From AC-69 sp044869895 (GTDB lineage Bacteria > Actinomycetota > UBA4738 > HRBIN12), in NCBI GenBank assembly GCA_044869895.1, contig JBIOXZ010000040.1, positions 1-25,351 on the forward strand: a stretch of 25,351 nt of DNA, given 5' to 3'. The number at the start of each line of letters is the position of its first letter. Position 1 is the first letter of the stretch. Below are positions 1-7,634 of this stretch, in pieces. The notes under the pieces are model-generated. The model searched no databases. It was not told the origin of the DNA and was given only the letters and a program-made list of their open reading frames with translations. The position numbers and the translations under genes are program-made.

Positions 1-1
1 G

Positions 2-133
2 GCCCTGCTGAAGGTCTGCGACGTGCACGGTGTACCCGTGGCCACCAACCTCGCGTCGGCGGAGATCCTGCTCCGGTCGCTCTCCCAGGCCATCTGGTGG
101 GGGCGGGACGCGGCGGCCGCATCCCACGCCTAG
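2..133 (+). CDS. mgsA: Methylglyoxal synthase, C-terminal fragment (5' end outside window)
   Basis: Only the last 43 codons are present, in the frame starting at base 2 and ending with TAG at 131-133. The peptide contains a run resembling the C-terminal part of methylglyoxal synthases: KVCDVHGVPVATN followed by LASAE, comparable to the VPVATNxATA segment of E. coli MgsA. The full enzyme converts dihydroxyacetone phosphate to methylglyoxal and phosphate in the cytoplasm, a bypass of lower glycolysis under phosphate limitation. The catalytic residues lie in the missing part, so activity cannot be judged. The tail after the conserved segment (SQAIWWGRDAAAASHA) is unremarkable. The gene converges on the minus-strand gene ending at 163. 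The assignment rests on one short motif and is moderately sure. Confidence 0.6.
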   Translation, partial: ALLKVCDVHGVPVATNLASAEILLRSLSQAIWWGRDAAAASHA

Positions 134-149
134 GGCGCTCGGAGCACCC
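133..149 (+). terminator. Possible short terminator hairpin after mgsA
   Basis: Bases 133-139 and 143-149 can pair (GGG-C-GCT with AGC-A-CCC, one internal C/A mismatch) around a three-base loop, followed by CTTCTCTC. The hairpin overlaps the last base of the TAG stop. It is short and has no clean T run, so it is only a candidate terminator between the two convergent genes. Confidence 0.25.
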
Positions 150-162
150 CTTCTCTCGAGTC

Positions 163-3081
163 TCAGCCGGAAGGGCTCGGCGTGGGCGACGCGGTGAGCG
201 ACGGCGTGGGCGAAGGGGTGGGCGTCCCCGAGGGTGACGGCGACGGTGAGCCAGTCCCGCTCCTCGCCGCCAGCTGCTCCGCCCGCCGGATGGCCGCCTG
301 GGCCGCGTCGACCTCGGCCTGATATTTCGCGAGATCGCCGGCCTTGAGCGCCGCGTCGGCCGCGGCGAAGTGGTCCAGGGCCTGTTGCAGCAACTGCGAG
401 ATCTGCCGCTGGACGTTTCCTCCGGGCGTCGGCCCTCCGCCGCCTTCCGGCGGGACGACCTCCGCCCCGAACGAATCGTTGAGCGCCTCCGTCAACGTGC
501 TGCCCAGCCCGACATCCCCTCCGTTCGTCACAAGGACCCGCTTCAGCTCGGGGATGGCGGTCTCCTGGGCAGACCGGACGTACACCGGCTGGACGTAGAG
601 CAGACCCTCAGCGATGGGGATGATCAGGAAGTCTCCGAACCGGATCTCTGAGCCGCTCTGGCCGAACAAGGTCTGATCGGCGGAGAACCTCGGATCCTGG
701 CGCATCCGGGCGAACACCTGCGATGGCCCGTCCACGTTCTGGCCGGGTGGGAACTCGTACGCGACGATCTGCCCGTAGTCCGGACCGGCGTCGGACCTGG
801 CCGCCATCCACGCCACCACGTTCTGGCGCCCCTGCGGGTTGAACGGCAGGACCAGCACGAACGATTCCTCCGCGTCCCCTGGGAGACGCAACAGCAGGTA
901 GTAGGGCCGCATCGGGACATTCACGGTGCTGTCCTCGTTCGCCGTGATCGTGGGGTCGAAGGGGACCTGCCAGAAGTCCTGCTTTTGGTAGAAGACACTG
1001 GCCTCCGTGACGTGATAGTTGGCGAACTGCTCCGCCTGCACCTGGAACAGGTTCTCCGGGTACCGGAAGTGGGCGGCCAGCTCCGGAGGCGCCTGGTCGA
1101 TGGGCGTCAATAGGTCCGGGAAGACGTTCTGCCACACCTTGATGATGGGGTCCGTCGTGTCGGCGACGTAATAGGTCATCGTGCCGTCGTACGCGTCGAC
1201 AACCACCTTCACCGAGTTGCGGATGTAGTTCGCCACTCCATGCAGACCGCTCAAGCCGGGGCCGACCGGCGTGGCCTGGTCAAGGGAGATCTCCTGTGAG
1301 TACGGATATCCGTCGGTGGTCGTGTACGCGTCCCAGATCCAGACCACCCGGCCATCGACGATGGCCGTGTACGGGTCGGAGTCGAACGTGAGGAACGGCG
1401 CGGCCTTCCGGACGCGATCCTGGATGTCCCGGAAGATCAGGATCCGCGAGTCGTCCTGGATGAGCCCGGAGATCAGCAGGTTGACGTCGCGGAACCGCCA
1501 GGCGAACAGGGCCCGCTTGAGGAATCCGCCGATGGGGATGCCGCCTTTCCCCTCGTACGAGCTGGAGATCTGCTGGCTGCTGCCCTCGGTCGCCGCGTAG
1601 TCAAGCTCCTTGCTCCCCGTGTTCACCACGACGAACGGGGCGGCCGCCGTGTTCTCCCCGTAGTAGATCCGGGGCTGCACGACGAGGGGCGGTTGCCCAA
1701 CCGGGGGAATGTCCGACAGCGTGAACTGCGGCGCGCCTTCAGCGGTAGCCGTGTTCACGGGCGCCGCGACCGCGCCAAAGCCGTGCGTGTAAACCAGGTG
1801 CTTGTTCTGCCACGTCGCACCCCCCCCGGGTATCGAATCCTGGTCCACCTCTCGGGCCGACAGCATGACCACGCGTCGATCGCCGTTCAGTTCGTATCGG
1901 TCGACGTCGACGTCCTCGAACACGTAGTACTGCCGGATCCGTTGGAGGGACTCGAAGTTCTCCCGGAGGATGTCCGGCCGCCACAGCCGGATGTTGGACA
2001 CGGTGGCATCGTTCGCCTGCACCTCCTGCGGGGTCACGCTGGCCGCGACCGTGCGTTGTTGCGCCTGGATCACGTCCAGGCCGAACGCCGTGCGGGTCCC
2101 CGCGATATTGCGGTCGATGTACGGGCGCTCCCGCTGCAGCTCCTGGGGCCCTACCTGGAACCGTTGGACGAACGCCGGGTACGCGGCGCCGGCGGTGATC
2201 GATACCAGTGCCAACAGGCCGAGGGCGATGACGGGGATGGCCCAGCCTCGCATCCGGATGTTCACCAGGAACAGGATCGCGCACGCGACCGCGATGAACG
2301 TCAAGATGCGAAGGGCCGGGAGTTGCGCCTTCACGTCCGTGAACGAGGCGCCCTCCACGACCCCCCGTCGCGAGGTCAGCAGGTCGAATGTTCCGAGGTA
2401 GTACCCCCATGCCTTCGTCAGCACGATGAGCCCGAGCAGGACCGACAGGTGTGCCTTGACCTGCGGCGTGACCTTCTCGGTGAACGCAGGGGCCTGGGGC
2501 CGGATCCCACCCCACAGGTAGTGGGCGACCGCCGTGATGAACGTGATCCCGACGAGTGAGGAGAACAGCCACCCCTGGACGAACTCCAGCCAGGGGAGGC
2601 CGAACACGTAGAACGCGGCATCCCGGTTGAACAAGGGGTCCGTGGAGCCGAACGTGATGCCGGAGGAGTTGCGCCACAAGAGGAACGTCCTCCACTGGGT
2701 GGTCACCCCCAGGCCGACGAAGAAGGCGATGACGCCCGCGATCACCGGAAGGAGCCACCAGGCGTAGGGCTCGAACGCCAACCGGTACCGTTCGATCACT
2801 TCCTGCTCGGGGCCGATGGCCCGGTAGCTCGGCGTGAGGAGCCGGACGATCAGCAGGTTCGCGTACAGGATGGCGAAGAACGCGGCGCCGAAGATGAGGC
2901 CGAGGGCGATCTTGGTCCGAAGGATGGTCCAGAAGACTTGGCTGAAGCGAACCTCTCGGAACCACAACAGGTCAACGAAGAACCCGGACAGCGCGGTGAG
3001 GCCCACAAGGACCACCACCAGCGCGATCCCCGCAATGATCAGCCACCGCCGGCCGCGTCCGGCTTGGACGACGCGCGCCAC
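163..3081 (-). CDS. UPF0182 family integral membrane protein
   Basis: A 972-residue protein of the UPF0182 family (PF03699), whose molecular function is not established. Seven hydrophobic segments occupy the N-terminal third (about residues 13-35, 54-79, 108-126, 170-189, 211-229, 257-274 and 280-300). They are followed by the family hallmark QRFQVGPQELQRERPYIDRN and then TRTAFGLD, and a large, probably extracytoplasmic, region to about residue 880. A predicted helical stretch rich in Ala and Gln follows. The last about 30 residues are a low-complexity Ser/Pro/Thr tail. The start is GTG at 3081-3079, with GAAGGGA seven bases upstream as a plausible ribosome site. The gene lies 65 bases downstream of the PDZ protease gene on the same strand. 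The pair plus the nearby zincin matches, from memory, the order around M. tuberculosis Rv3193c-Rv3195. Family assignment is firm; role unknown. Confidence 0.93.
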   Translation of the reverse strand: MARVVQAGRGRRWLIIAGIALVVVLVGLTALSGFFVDLLWFREVRFSQVFWTILRTKIALGLIFGAAFFAILYANLLIVRLLTPSYRAIGPEQEVIERYRLAFEPYAWWLLPVIAGVIAFFVGLGVTTQWRTFLLWRNSSGITFGSTDPLFNRDAAFYVFGLPWLEFVQGWLFSSLVGITFITAVAHYLWGGIRPQAPAFTEKVTPQVKAHLSVLLGLIVLTKAWGYYLGTFDLLTSRRGVVEGASFTDVKAQLPALRILTFIAVACAILFLVNIRMRGWAIPVIALGLLALVSITAGAAYPAFVQRFQVGPQELQRERPYIDRNIAGTRTAFGLDVIQAQQRTVAASVTPQEVQANDATVSNIRLWRPDILRENFESLQRIRQYYVFEDVDVDRYELNGDRRVVMLSAREVDQDSIPGGGATWQNKHLVYTHGFGAVAAPVNTATAEGAPQFTLSDIPPVGQPPLVVQPRIYYGENTAAAPFVVVNTGSKELDYAATEGSSQQISSSYEGKGGIPIGGFLKRALFAWRFRDVNLLISGLIQDDSRILIFRDIQDRVRKAAPFLTFDSDPYTAIVDGRVVWIWDAYTTTDGYPYSQEISLDQATPVGPGLSGLHGVANYIRNSVKVVVDAYDGTMTYYVADTTDPIIKVWQNVFPDLLTPIDQAPPELAAHFRYPENLFQVQAEQFANYHVTEASVFYQKQDFWQVPFDPTITANEDSTVNVPMRPYYLLLRLPGDAEESFVLVLPFNPQGRQNVVAWMAARSDAGPDYGQIVAYEFPPGQNVDGPSQVFARMRQDPRFSADQTLFGQSGSEIRFGDFLIIPIAEGLLYVQPVYVRSAQETAIPELKRVLVTNGGDVGLGSTLTEALNDSFGAEVVPPEGGGGPTPGGNVQRQISQLLQQALDHFAAADAALKAGDLAKYQAEVDAAQAAIRRAEQLAARSGTGSPSPSPSGTPTPSPTPSLTASPTPSPSG
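166..250 (-). repeat. Low-complexity coding tract for a Ser/Pro/Thr-rich tail
   Basis: On the minus strand this stretch reads as imperfect six-base units encoding alternating Ser-Pro and Thr-Pro pairs at the very C terminus of the UPF0182 protein. Such tails are often disordered cell-wall-spanning or surface segments. The repeat could vary in length between strains by slippage, but that is inference. Confidence 0.6.
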
Positions 3082-3146
3082 ACCCGTCCCTTCGGTTCCG
3101 GGAACGCGTCAGCCTATCACCGGGGCTTCGGCCGGGCGGACGCGGG

Positions 3147-4133
3147 TCACGATCCGCCCCGCAGGTAGTCCACGGCATCCCGGAACGACGAGACCGGCTG
3201 GAGGACCATGTCGTCGCCTCCCGCCGACCTCGCTGCGGCGATGTTCCCTTCGGGGACGAGGAACACCGACGCTCCCGCATGATCGGCGGCAACGACCTTC
3301 TCCTCGATGCCGCCTATGGGGTAGACCCTTCCGTCCAATCCGATCTGCCCCGTCCCGGCGATGGTCCGGCCGGCGGTCAAGTCGCCGGGAGTGAGGAGGT
3401 CGTAGAGCCCGAGGGCCCACATCAGGCCGGCCGATGGCCCGCCGACATCCCCGCTCTCGATCAGCACCCGGAACGGGAAGTTCGAGATGAGCGACACGCC
3501 GACCAGGGGTTCGTCCGTTCCGGCACAGGGCGCTCGCCGCAGGTCCACGAGGTGCTGCTCCCCGCCTGCCCTGATGTCGAACGTGAGGGTCGATCCGGAG
3601 GGTGCGGACTCGATGAGCCGCCTGGCCTGGGCGGCACCTCCGACGGGCTGGCCGTCGATGGCCCGGATCAGGTCACCGGGGTACAGCTCCCCGTCGGCGG
3701 CGCAGCCCGGCACGACGGCTTCGACCAGTGCGCCGGGGCGGTGGTCCTTCGGGTAACCAGTCAGGTCCGAGAGCACGACGGAGGTCGCGTCGAGCTTGCT
3801 CTGGTCCATCTGCGAGATGGCCCGTTGATGCTCTTCGGTCCTGGTCTCCCCCGGCGTGAACAGGTCCGACCTCGGCACCACGGCCAGATCGGGATCGAGC
3901 CAGGCGAGGAGCGCTCCGAGCGCCGTGAGCTGGCGCAACCGCACGGAGGTCATCACGAAGTGGCCCGACGATCCGTACTCGGGATGGCCGGACACCTGGA
4001 TGAGCGGCAGGATCTCCCTGGCGGGGGCAGGACCAAGCGAATACAGCGGCAGCCACACGGTGCCGGATAGGACGAATGCGACGACCAGGGCAACGACCAG
4101 TCCGATCTTGATGAGGCGCCGGGCGGCTGGCAT
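3147..4133 (-). CDS. Membrane-anchored PDZ / Lon-type (S16) serine protease, YlbL-like
   Basis: A 328-residue protein with one N-terminal hydrophobic anchor (about residues 9-31), a PDZ domain (about 125-200, with the loop YPGDLIRAIDGQPV) and a C-terminal Lon-type proteolytic domain. The catalytic dyad is visible: Ser234 in DVGGPSAGLMWAL and Lys279 in GGIEEKVVAA. This order (anchor, PDZ, S16) is that of Bacillus YlbL and its actinobacterial relatives, so the protease domain should face outside the membrane. ATG at 4133-4131 is preceded by GGGGAG three bases away, which supports this start. The length is normal for the family and no key residue is missing. It lies upstream of the UPF0182 gene in the same direction, probably co-transcribed. 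Substrate unknown. Confidence 0.92.
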   Translation of the reverse strand: MPAARRLIKIGLVVALVVAFVLSGTVWLPLYSLGPAPAREILPLIQVSGHPEYGSSGHFVMTSVRLRQLTALGALLAWLDPDLAVVPRSDLFTPGETRTEEHQRAISQMDQSKLDATSVVLSDLTGYPKDHRPGALVEAVVPGCAADGELYPGDLIRAIDGQPVGGAAQARRLIESAPSGSTLTFDIRAGGEQHLVDLRRAPCAGTDEPLVGVSLISNFPFRVLIESGDVGGPSAGLMWALGLYDLLTPGDLTAGRTIAGTGQIGLDGRVYPIGGIEEKVVAADHAGASVFLVPEGNIAAARSAGGDDMVLQPVSSFRDAVDYLRGGS

Positions 4134-4142
4134 CTGCTCCCC

Positions 4143-4191
4143 ATGCTACGGGCACGGTATCCGCCCGAAGGGGAACCGGACGGCGTAGGCT
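4143..4191. promoter_or_regulatory. Divergent promoter region between the protease and small membrane protein genes
   Basis: The 76-base gap between two divergent genes holds one -10-like hexamer per direction: TAGCAT on the minus strand (4148-4143), nine bases before the protease ATG, and TAGGCT on the plus strand (4186-4191), 18 bases before the 4210 ATG. No convincing -35 box is visible for either. The plus-strand gene also has GGAAGG at 4198-4203 as ribosome site. Candidate only. Confidence 0.3.
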
Positions 4192-4209
4192 CTCGTCGGA
4201 AGGTCGCTG

Positions 4210-4578
4210 ATGAATCCATTGGCCATCATCGGGATCGCCCTCGGCGTGGGCCTCATCGCCTATGCGCTGTCGCTTCGCGACGAGGACGACGACGTGCTCC
4301 TCGCCGAGCATGTACGCCCGGACCGTCGGACTGCCGGGCGGCCGGGACGAGAGGACGAATCGCGAGCCGTGGGGTTCGGTCCGGGCGAGGGCGCCGCTCC
4401 CGGGGACTCGTTCGCCTACGTTCCGGTGATCAGTACGCCTCCCACACTCCGCACCCGGCTGATGGGCCTCGGAGGCCTGATCCTGTTGGTCCTGACGTCC
4501 GCAGCATTCCTGGCGTTGGCCGTCTACCAGGTGGGGCACGTCATCAACCAGAACCTGGCCCGGTTCCTGGGCAAGTGA
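4210..4578 (+). CDS. Small two-helix membrane protein of unknown function
   Basis: A 122-residue protein I do not recognise. It has a hydrophobic helix at about residues 3-20, then an acidic patch (RDEDDDV), a polar, probably disordered linker to about residue 80, and a second hydrophobic helix at about 87-109. The C terminus is basic and short. ATG at 4210 has GGAAGG six bases upstream. It is divergent from the protease gene and convergent with the mreB-like gene, with only six bases between the two stops, so no separate terminator fits there. Position next to a membrane protease and a membrane protein suggests an envelope role, but nothing in the sequence proves it. Confidence 0.72.
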   Translation: MNPLAIIGIALGVGLIAYALSLRDEDDDVLLAEHVRPDRRTAGRPGREDESRAVGFGPGEGAAPGDSFAYVPVISTPPTLRTRLMGLGGLILLVLTSAAFLALAVYQVGHVINQNLARFLGK

Positions 4579-4584
4579 TCCCGT

Positions 4585-5592
4585 TCAGCGTCGCCTGACG
4601 AGCTGGAACGAGCTTCGATACTCGTCCAGGTGGTCGAGCATGGCCCCCGCTCCCAGGACGACCGTCTCGAGCGGACGCTCCGTCAGGTGGACGGGGACCT
4701 CGCACTCCTGCGCCAGGAGCAGGTCCATCCCTCGAACCAGGCCGCCTCCTCCCGTCAGGAACATCCCGGTCTCCAGGACGTCATGGGTGAGCTCAGGGGG
4801 AGCTTCCGCCAGGGTCTGGCGCGCCGCGTCGACGATAGCCTGGACCGGCTCGGCCATGGCCAAGCGGACCTCGTCCCCGGTGACCCGGACCTTTTTCGGA
4901 GCGCCACTCGCGATCTCCCGCCCTGCCACCACGGCGACCATTCGGTCCGGCGTGGGGAAGGCGGCTCCGATGGCCACTTTCAGCTCCTCTGCCGCTCGCT
5001 CCCCGATGGCCACCCCGTACCGCAGCCGGAAGTGGTCCCGGATGGCCGCGTCCATCTCGAACCCCCCGGTTGCGACGGAACGGCCGCTCACCACCCCGCC
5101 CATGGACACCACGGCCATCTCCGTCGTCCCGCCCCCGATGTCGATGATGAGGTTGCCGACCGGCTCGTGGATTGGCAGCCCGGCCCCGATCGCCGCCGCC
5201 AGGCCCTCCTCGACCAGCACCGGGCTCCGTCCGCCGGCAAACCGGATCGCTTCCCGGACGGCTCGGAGCTCGACGGGGCTGCTTTCCGAGGACACGGATA
5301 CCACGACCCGCGGCTTGGGGAACCTCGGCAGGCCGATCCTTCGGAAAACGAGGGCGATCATCTGCTGCGTCATGTCGAACTCGGTCATGACCCCGTGGCG
5401 GAGCGGCCGGACGACCGAACGGTTCCCGGCCGGGCCACCGAGCATCTTCCAGGCCTCGGCCCCGGCGAACTCGACCTTCCCAGTGGATCCGTTCAGGGCG
5501 ATGACGGTGGGCTCGTTGAACACGATCCCATCGCCCTGCCGATACACGAGCGTGTTGGCCGTCCCCAGGTCGATCGCGATCTCGCGGCCCAC
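4585..5592 (-). CDS. MreB-like bacterial actin homologue
   Basis: A 335-residue actin-fold ATPase of the MreB/Mbl group. The phosphate-1 loop is at residues 8-17 (DLGTANTLVY), the phosphate-2 loop at 151-158 (DIGGGTTE), IGERAAEELK at 197-205 matches the MreB signature, and a glycine run (TGGGG, 280-284) sits where the adenosine motif is expected. MreB polymers organise cell-wall synthesis at the inner face of the membrane. Length is normal for MreB. It is a divergent member: the usual EEPMAAA reads EEGLAAA here (129-134). The start chosen is GTG at 5592-5590, which shares one base with the moaE stop (TAGTG), with GGGGAG just upstream; the frame stays open upstream but does not look like protein. 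No mreC or mreD is next to it, so it may be a specialised paralogue. Confidence 0.85.
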   Translation of the reverse strand: MGREIAIDLGTANTLVYRQGDGIVFNEPTVIALNGSTGKVEFAGAEAWKMLGGPAGNRSVVRPLRHGVMTEFDMTQQMIALVFRRIGLPRFPKPRVVVSVSSESSPVELRAVREAIRFAGGRSPVLVEEGLAAAIGAGLPIHEPVGNLIIDIGGGTTEMAVVSMGGVVSGRSVATGGFEMDAAIRDHFRLRYGVAIGERAAEELKVAIGAAFPTPDRMVAVVAGREIASGAPKKVRVTGDEVRLAMAEPVQAIVDAARQTLAEAPPELTHDVLETGMFLTGGGGLVRGMDLLLAQECEVPVHLTERPLETVVLGAGAMLDHLDEYRSSFQLVRRR

Positions 5593-6017
5593 TAGCTCCC
5601 CATCACCCAGTGGGACTCGCCCTCGGCGAGGTGCTCCTTCTTCCAGATGGGAACGTCTTCCTTCAGTCGTTCGATGCCGTACCGGCAGGCGTCGAAGGCC
5701 TCGGCGCGATGGGGGGAAGAGCACGCGACAACGACCGAGGTCTCTCCGATACCCAGGTCGCCGGTTCGGTGCAGGAGCGCAACCTTGCGGACCGGCCACT
5801 TCTCGAGCATCTCCCCGCCGATCTCCTCCAGGCGCTTGGCGGCCATCTCCTCCCACGCCTCGTACATGAGACCCTTGACCGCACCCGCAGCGGAGTGGTC
5901 GCGAACGGTACCCAGGAAGAGACAGGAGCCGCCCGCGGTCGGATCGGCCACGAACGCCGCCGCCTCATCGGCGCCGATCGGCTCTGACGTGACCCGGATC
6001 CACAGTCGGTCTGGCAT
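5592..6017 (-). CDS. moaE: Molybdopterin synthase catalytic subunit MoaE
   Basis: A 141-residue MoaE, the large subunit of molybdopterin synthase, which with thiocarboxylated MoaD inserts two sulfurs into cyclic pyranopterin monophosphate to give molybdopterin. Family motifs are clear: LFLGTVRDHS (34-42), VKGLMYEAW (47-55), the stretch SSPHRAEAFDACRYGIERLK, and KEDVPIWKKE, in which Lys119 and Lys126 match the active-site lysines of E. coli MoaE. No moaD lies in the window. ATG at 6017 follows a -10-like TAGAAT by six bases, so the mRNA may be leaderless. The intervening GGAGG would be too close to serve as a normal ribosome site. The stop overlaps the GTG of the mreB-like gene by one base. 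Confidence 0.94.
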   Translation of the reverse strand: MPDRLWIRVTSEPIGADEAAAFVADPTAGGSCLFLGTVRDHSAAGAVKGLMYEAWEEMAAKRLEEIGGEMLEKWPVRKVALLHRTGDLGIGETSVVVACSSPHRAEAFDACRYGIERLKEDVPIWKKEHLAEGESHWVMGS

Positions 6018-6023
6018 GCCTCC

Positions 6024-6029
6024 ATTCTA
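6024..6029 (-). promoter_or_regulatory. -10 box for moaE, spaced for a leaderless mRNA
   Basis: TAGAAT on the minus strand ends six bases before the moaE ATG (6017). With transcription beginning six to seven bases after a -10 box, the mRNA would start at the A of the start codon. No good -35 hexamer is seen. The same spacing recurs at 6078-6083 and 14118-14123. Confidence 0.45.
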
Positions 6030-6077
6030 GGGAGAGGGCGAAACGGAACCGGCGGCGGCGTAACGGGAGACCCCACC

Positions 6078-6083
6078 TACAAT
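6078..6083 (+). promoter_or_regulatory. -10 box for the DUF2342 gene, spaced for a leaderless mRNA
   Basis: TACAAT at 6078-6083 lies six bases before the ATG at 6090. No purine-rich ribosome site precedes that ATG, which supports a leaderless start. Together with the moaE box this makes the 72-base gap 6018-6089 a compact divergent promoter region. Confidence 0.5.
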
Positions 6084-6089
6084 GGCTGC

Positions 6090-7271
6090 ATGACAGAACG
6101 CGACGAACCGCACCTGGGTGGGCCCTCGTCCGAGGATGTAGGGACGGATGCTCCCCTGCTCCGGGAGATCCAGCGCGTCCTGCTGTCCTCGACAGGCCCG
6201 GTGAACTGGGAGCTGGCCCGCCAGATCGGGATCGCCTCGGCCTCCTGGAGCGGAGAGGACCCGGCACCTACAGACGACGATCGACGGTCCTTCGAGGAAG
6301 CCGTCCGCCTGGCCGAGTTGAAGGTCCAGGGGTTCACGGGCCTGGAACCGCCGCGCGACATTCCCAGGATCGATCCGGTTCGCCGGGGGCAGTGGGTCCA
6401 GGCCAACATCGACGGGCTGAAGTCCGTCGTCGAGCCCGCCGCGTCGAAACTCGCCGAGGCCGTGGGTCGGGCCCAGGGCGAGGTGCCGCTCGCGGAGACG
6501 GCGGGGTTCGCGCAGCAGATGGTCAGACAGCTCTCGCCGCTCCTGCTCGGGGCTCAGGTCGGCTCCGTCCTCGGCTACCTCGCGCAACATGTCCTTGGTC
6601 AGTACGACATCGCCCTCCCCCGTTCGGACTCCCCTGCGCTCCTTTTCGTGGTTCCCAACATCGCCGCCTTCGAGCGGGACTGGAGCTTGCCGCCCACGGA
6701 CTTCCGGACGTGGGTGGCGCTCCATGAGGTCACGCACCGATTCGAGTTCGCCCGGCCGTGGGCCCACGGACGGTTCCGATCGCTGCTCGAGGACTTCCTC
6801 TCCACCGTGGAGCTCGACATCAAGGCCCTCCAAACGCGCCTGGAGTCCCTCGACATGTCCGATCCGCAAGCCATGCAGGAGATGCTTCAGGGCGAGGAGG
6901 TGCTGTTCGGCGCCGTTCTCGACCAGGAGCAGCGGCTCAAGCTGGGGAGGATCCAGGCCTTCATGGCTTCCGCCGAAGGCTACGGCGACCACGTGACGCA
7001 CGCGATCGGAAGGGAGCTCCTTTCCTCTTACGGCCGGATCGAGGAGGCCATGCGCCGGTACCGCGAGACCGAGCAGGGCGACCCGGTGTTCGAGCGGCTC
7101 CTGGGGATCGAGATGAAACGCGAGCAGTATCGGCTGGGCCGGGCGTTCTGCGACACGGTCACCGAGCTGAGCGACGAGGCCACACTCGCGCGGATGTGGG
7201 ACTCGTCGGAGTCCTTGCCGTCGCTCCCGGAGCTGGCTGAGCCCCGCCTTTGGCTGGCACGAACGGTCTGA
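6090..7271 (+). CDS. DUF2342 zincin-like metallohydrolase (actinobacterial)
   Basis: A 393-residue protein of the DUF2342 / zincin_1 family, common in actinobacteria and annotated as zinc-dependent metalloprotease or coenzyme-F420-associated protein. The zinc site is visible as HEVTH (His212, Glu213, His216). A downstream segment AEGYGDHVTHAIG (about 295-307) is the likely site of the third ligand. The protein has no signal peptide or hydrophobic segment, so it should be cytoplasmic. Length fits the family. The actual substrate of the family is unknown and the link to F420 is by gene distribution only; no F420 gene lies in this window. The start is the ATG immediately downstream of TACAAT, without a ribosome site. 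Confidence 0.88.
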   Translation: MTERDEPHLGGPSSEDVGTDAPLLREIQRVLLSSTGPVNWELARQIGIASASWSGEDPAPTDDDRRSFEEAVRLAELKVQGFTGLEPPRDIPRIDPVRRGQWVQANIDGLKSVVEPAASKLAEAVGRAQGEVPLAETAGFAQQMVRQLSPLLLGAQVGSVLGYLAQHVLGQYDIALPRSDSPALLFVVPNIAAFERDWSLPPTDFRTWVALHEVTHRFEFARPWAHGRFRSLLEDFLSTVELDIKALQTRLESLDMSDPQAMQEMLQGEEVLFGAVLDQEQRLKLGRIQAFMASAEGYGDHVTHAIGRELLSSYGRIEEAMRRYRETEQGDPVFERLLGIEMKREQYRLGRAFCDTVTELSDEATLARMWDSSESLPSLPELAEPRLWLARTV

Positions 7272-7460
7272 TCGACGGAAGTCGCTTCGTCACGGGCGAC
7301 ATCGCTCAACCGCCGCAGACCAACCGCCTAAGCTGAGATCAACTTCTTGACAACAGCGCAGTCGCCATACTGCACGCCGAGCTAGAGGACTCGGCCTTCC
7401 GACTAGCCGCTCACGCAATCGGTGAAGGCCGCACCCTCCGCGAGGCCCGGGAGGATCGAG
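7272..7460. other. Gene-poor stretch, no supported feature
   Basis: Between the DUF2342 stop and the first ribosome site at 7449 I see no RNA gene, long repeat or good promoter. TTGACA occurs at 7347-7352, but no -10 hexamer lies 16-18 bases after it (CATACT is at 13). A frame open from 7337 to the TGA at 7535-7537 reads like protein in its first half (ILHAELEDSAFRLAAHAIGE) but has no ATG, GTG or TTG start, so it may be a decayed gene fragment. Confidence 0.3.
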
Positions 7461-7634
7461 ATGACCCTGCGCGGACTATTCCACGAGAACTACTCCTACC
7501 CCCGCGTTCGGGCTCCCCCCCTTGCGTGGTTGGCTGAACACCCCGGGACCGCCCTCCAGGCGCCTGCGGCCCTTCGCCATCTCAATTCCGAGGATGGGAA
7601 GGTCGATAACGAGGTGGAGGAGGAAGGACCATGA
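7461..7634 (+). CDS. Doubtful 57-residue ORF overlapping the next gene
   Basis: A short frame starting at ATG 7461 with GGGAGG six bases upstream. Its TGA (7632-7634) overlaps the ATG of the next gene (7631) as ATGA, the usual sign of translational coupling. The product is a polar 57-residue peptide ending in the acidic stretch NEVEEEGP, with no recognisable domain. Third-position GC is about 71 percent, lower than the about 85 percent of its downstream neighbour, which argues against a long-conserved gene. An in-frame GTG at 7422 would add 13 residues. It may be a small real gene, a coupling ORF, or chance. Confidence 0.25.
   Translation: MTLRGLFHENYSYPRVRAPPLAWLAEHPGTALQAPAALRHLNSEDGKVDNEVEEEGP

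Noticed and set aside
1693..2559. Long plus-strand open frame of 288 codons
   Set aside because: It lies antisense within the UPF0182 gene, its translation is Arg/Asp/His-rich without domain signs, and the minus-strand gene has a clear family match. High GC makes such shadow frames common.
5593..5856. N-terminal extension of the mreB-like gene by 88 codons
   Set aside because: The added part overlaps moaE in another frame, is Arg/Gly-rich and lacks any MreB feature; the GTG at 5592 begins right at the MreB N terminus.
7347..7352. TTGACA as a -35 box
   Set aside because: No -10 hexamer occurs at 16-18 bases; the nearest, CATACT, is 13 bases away.
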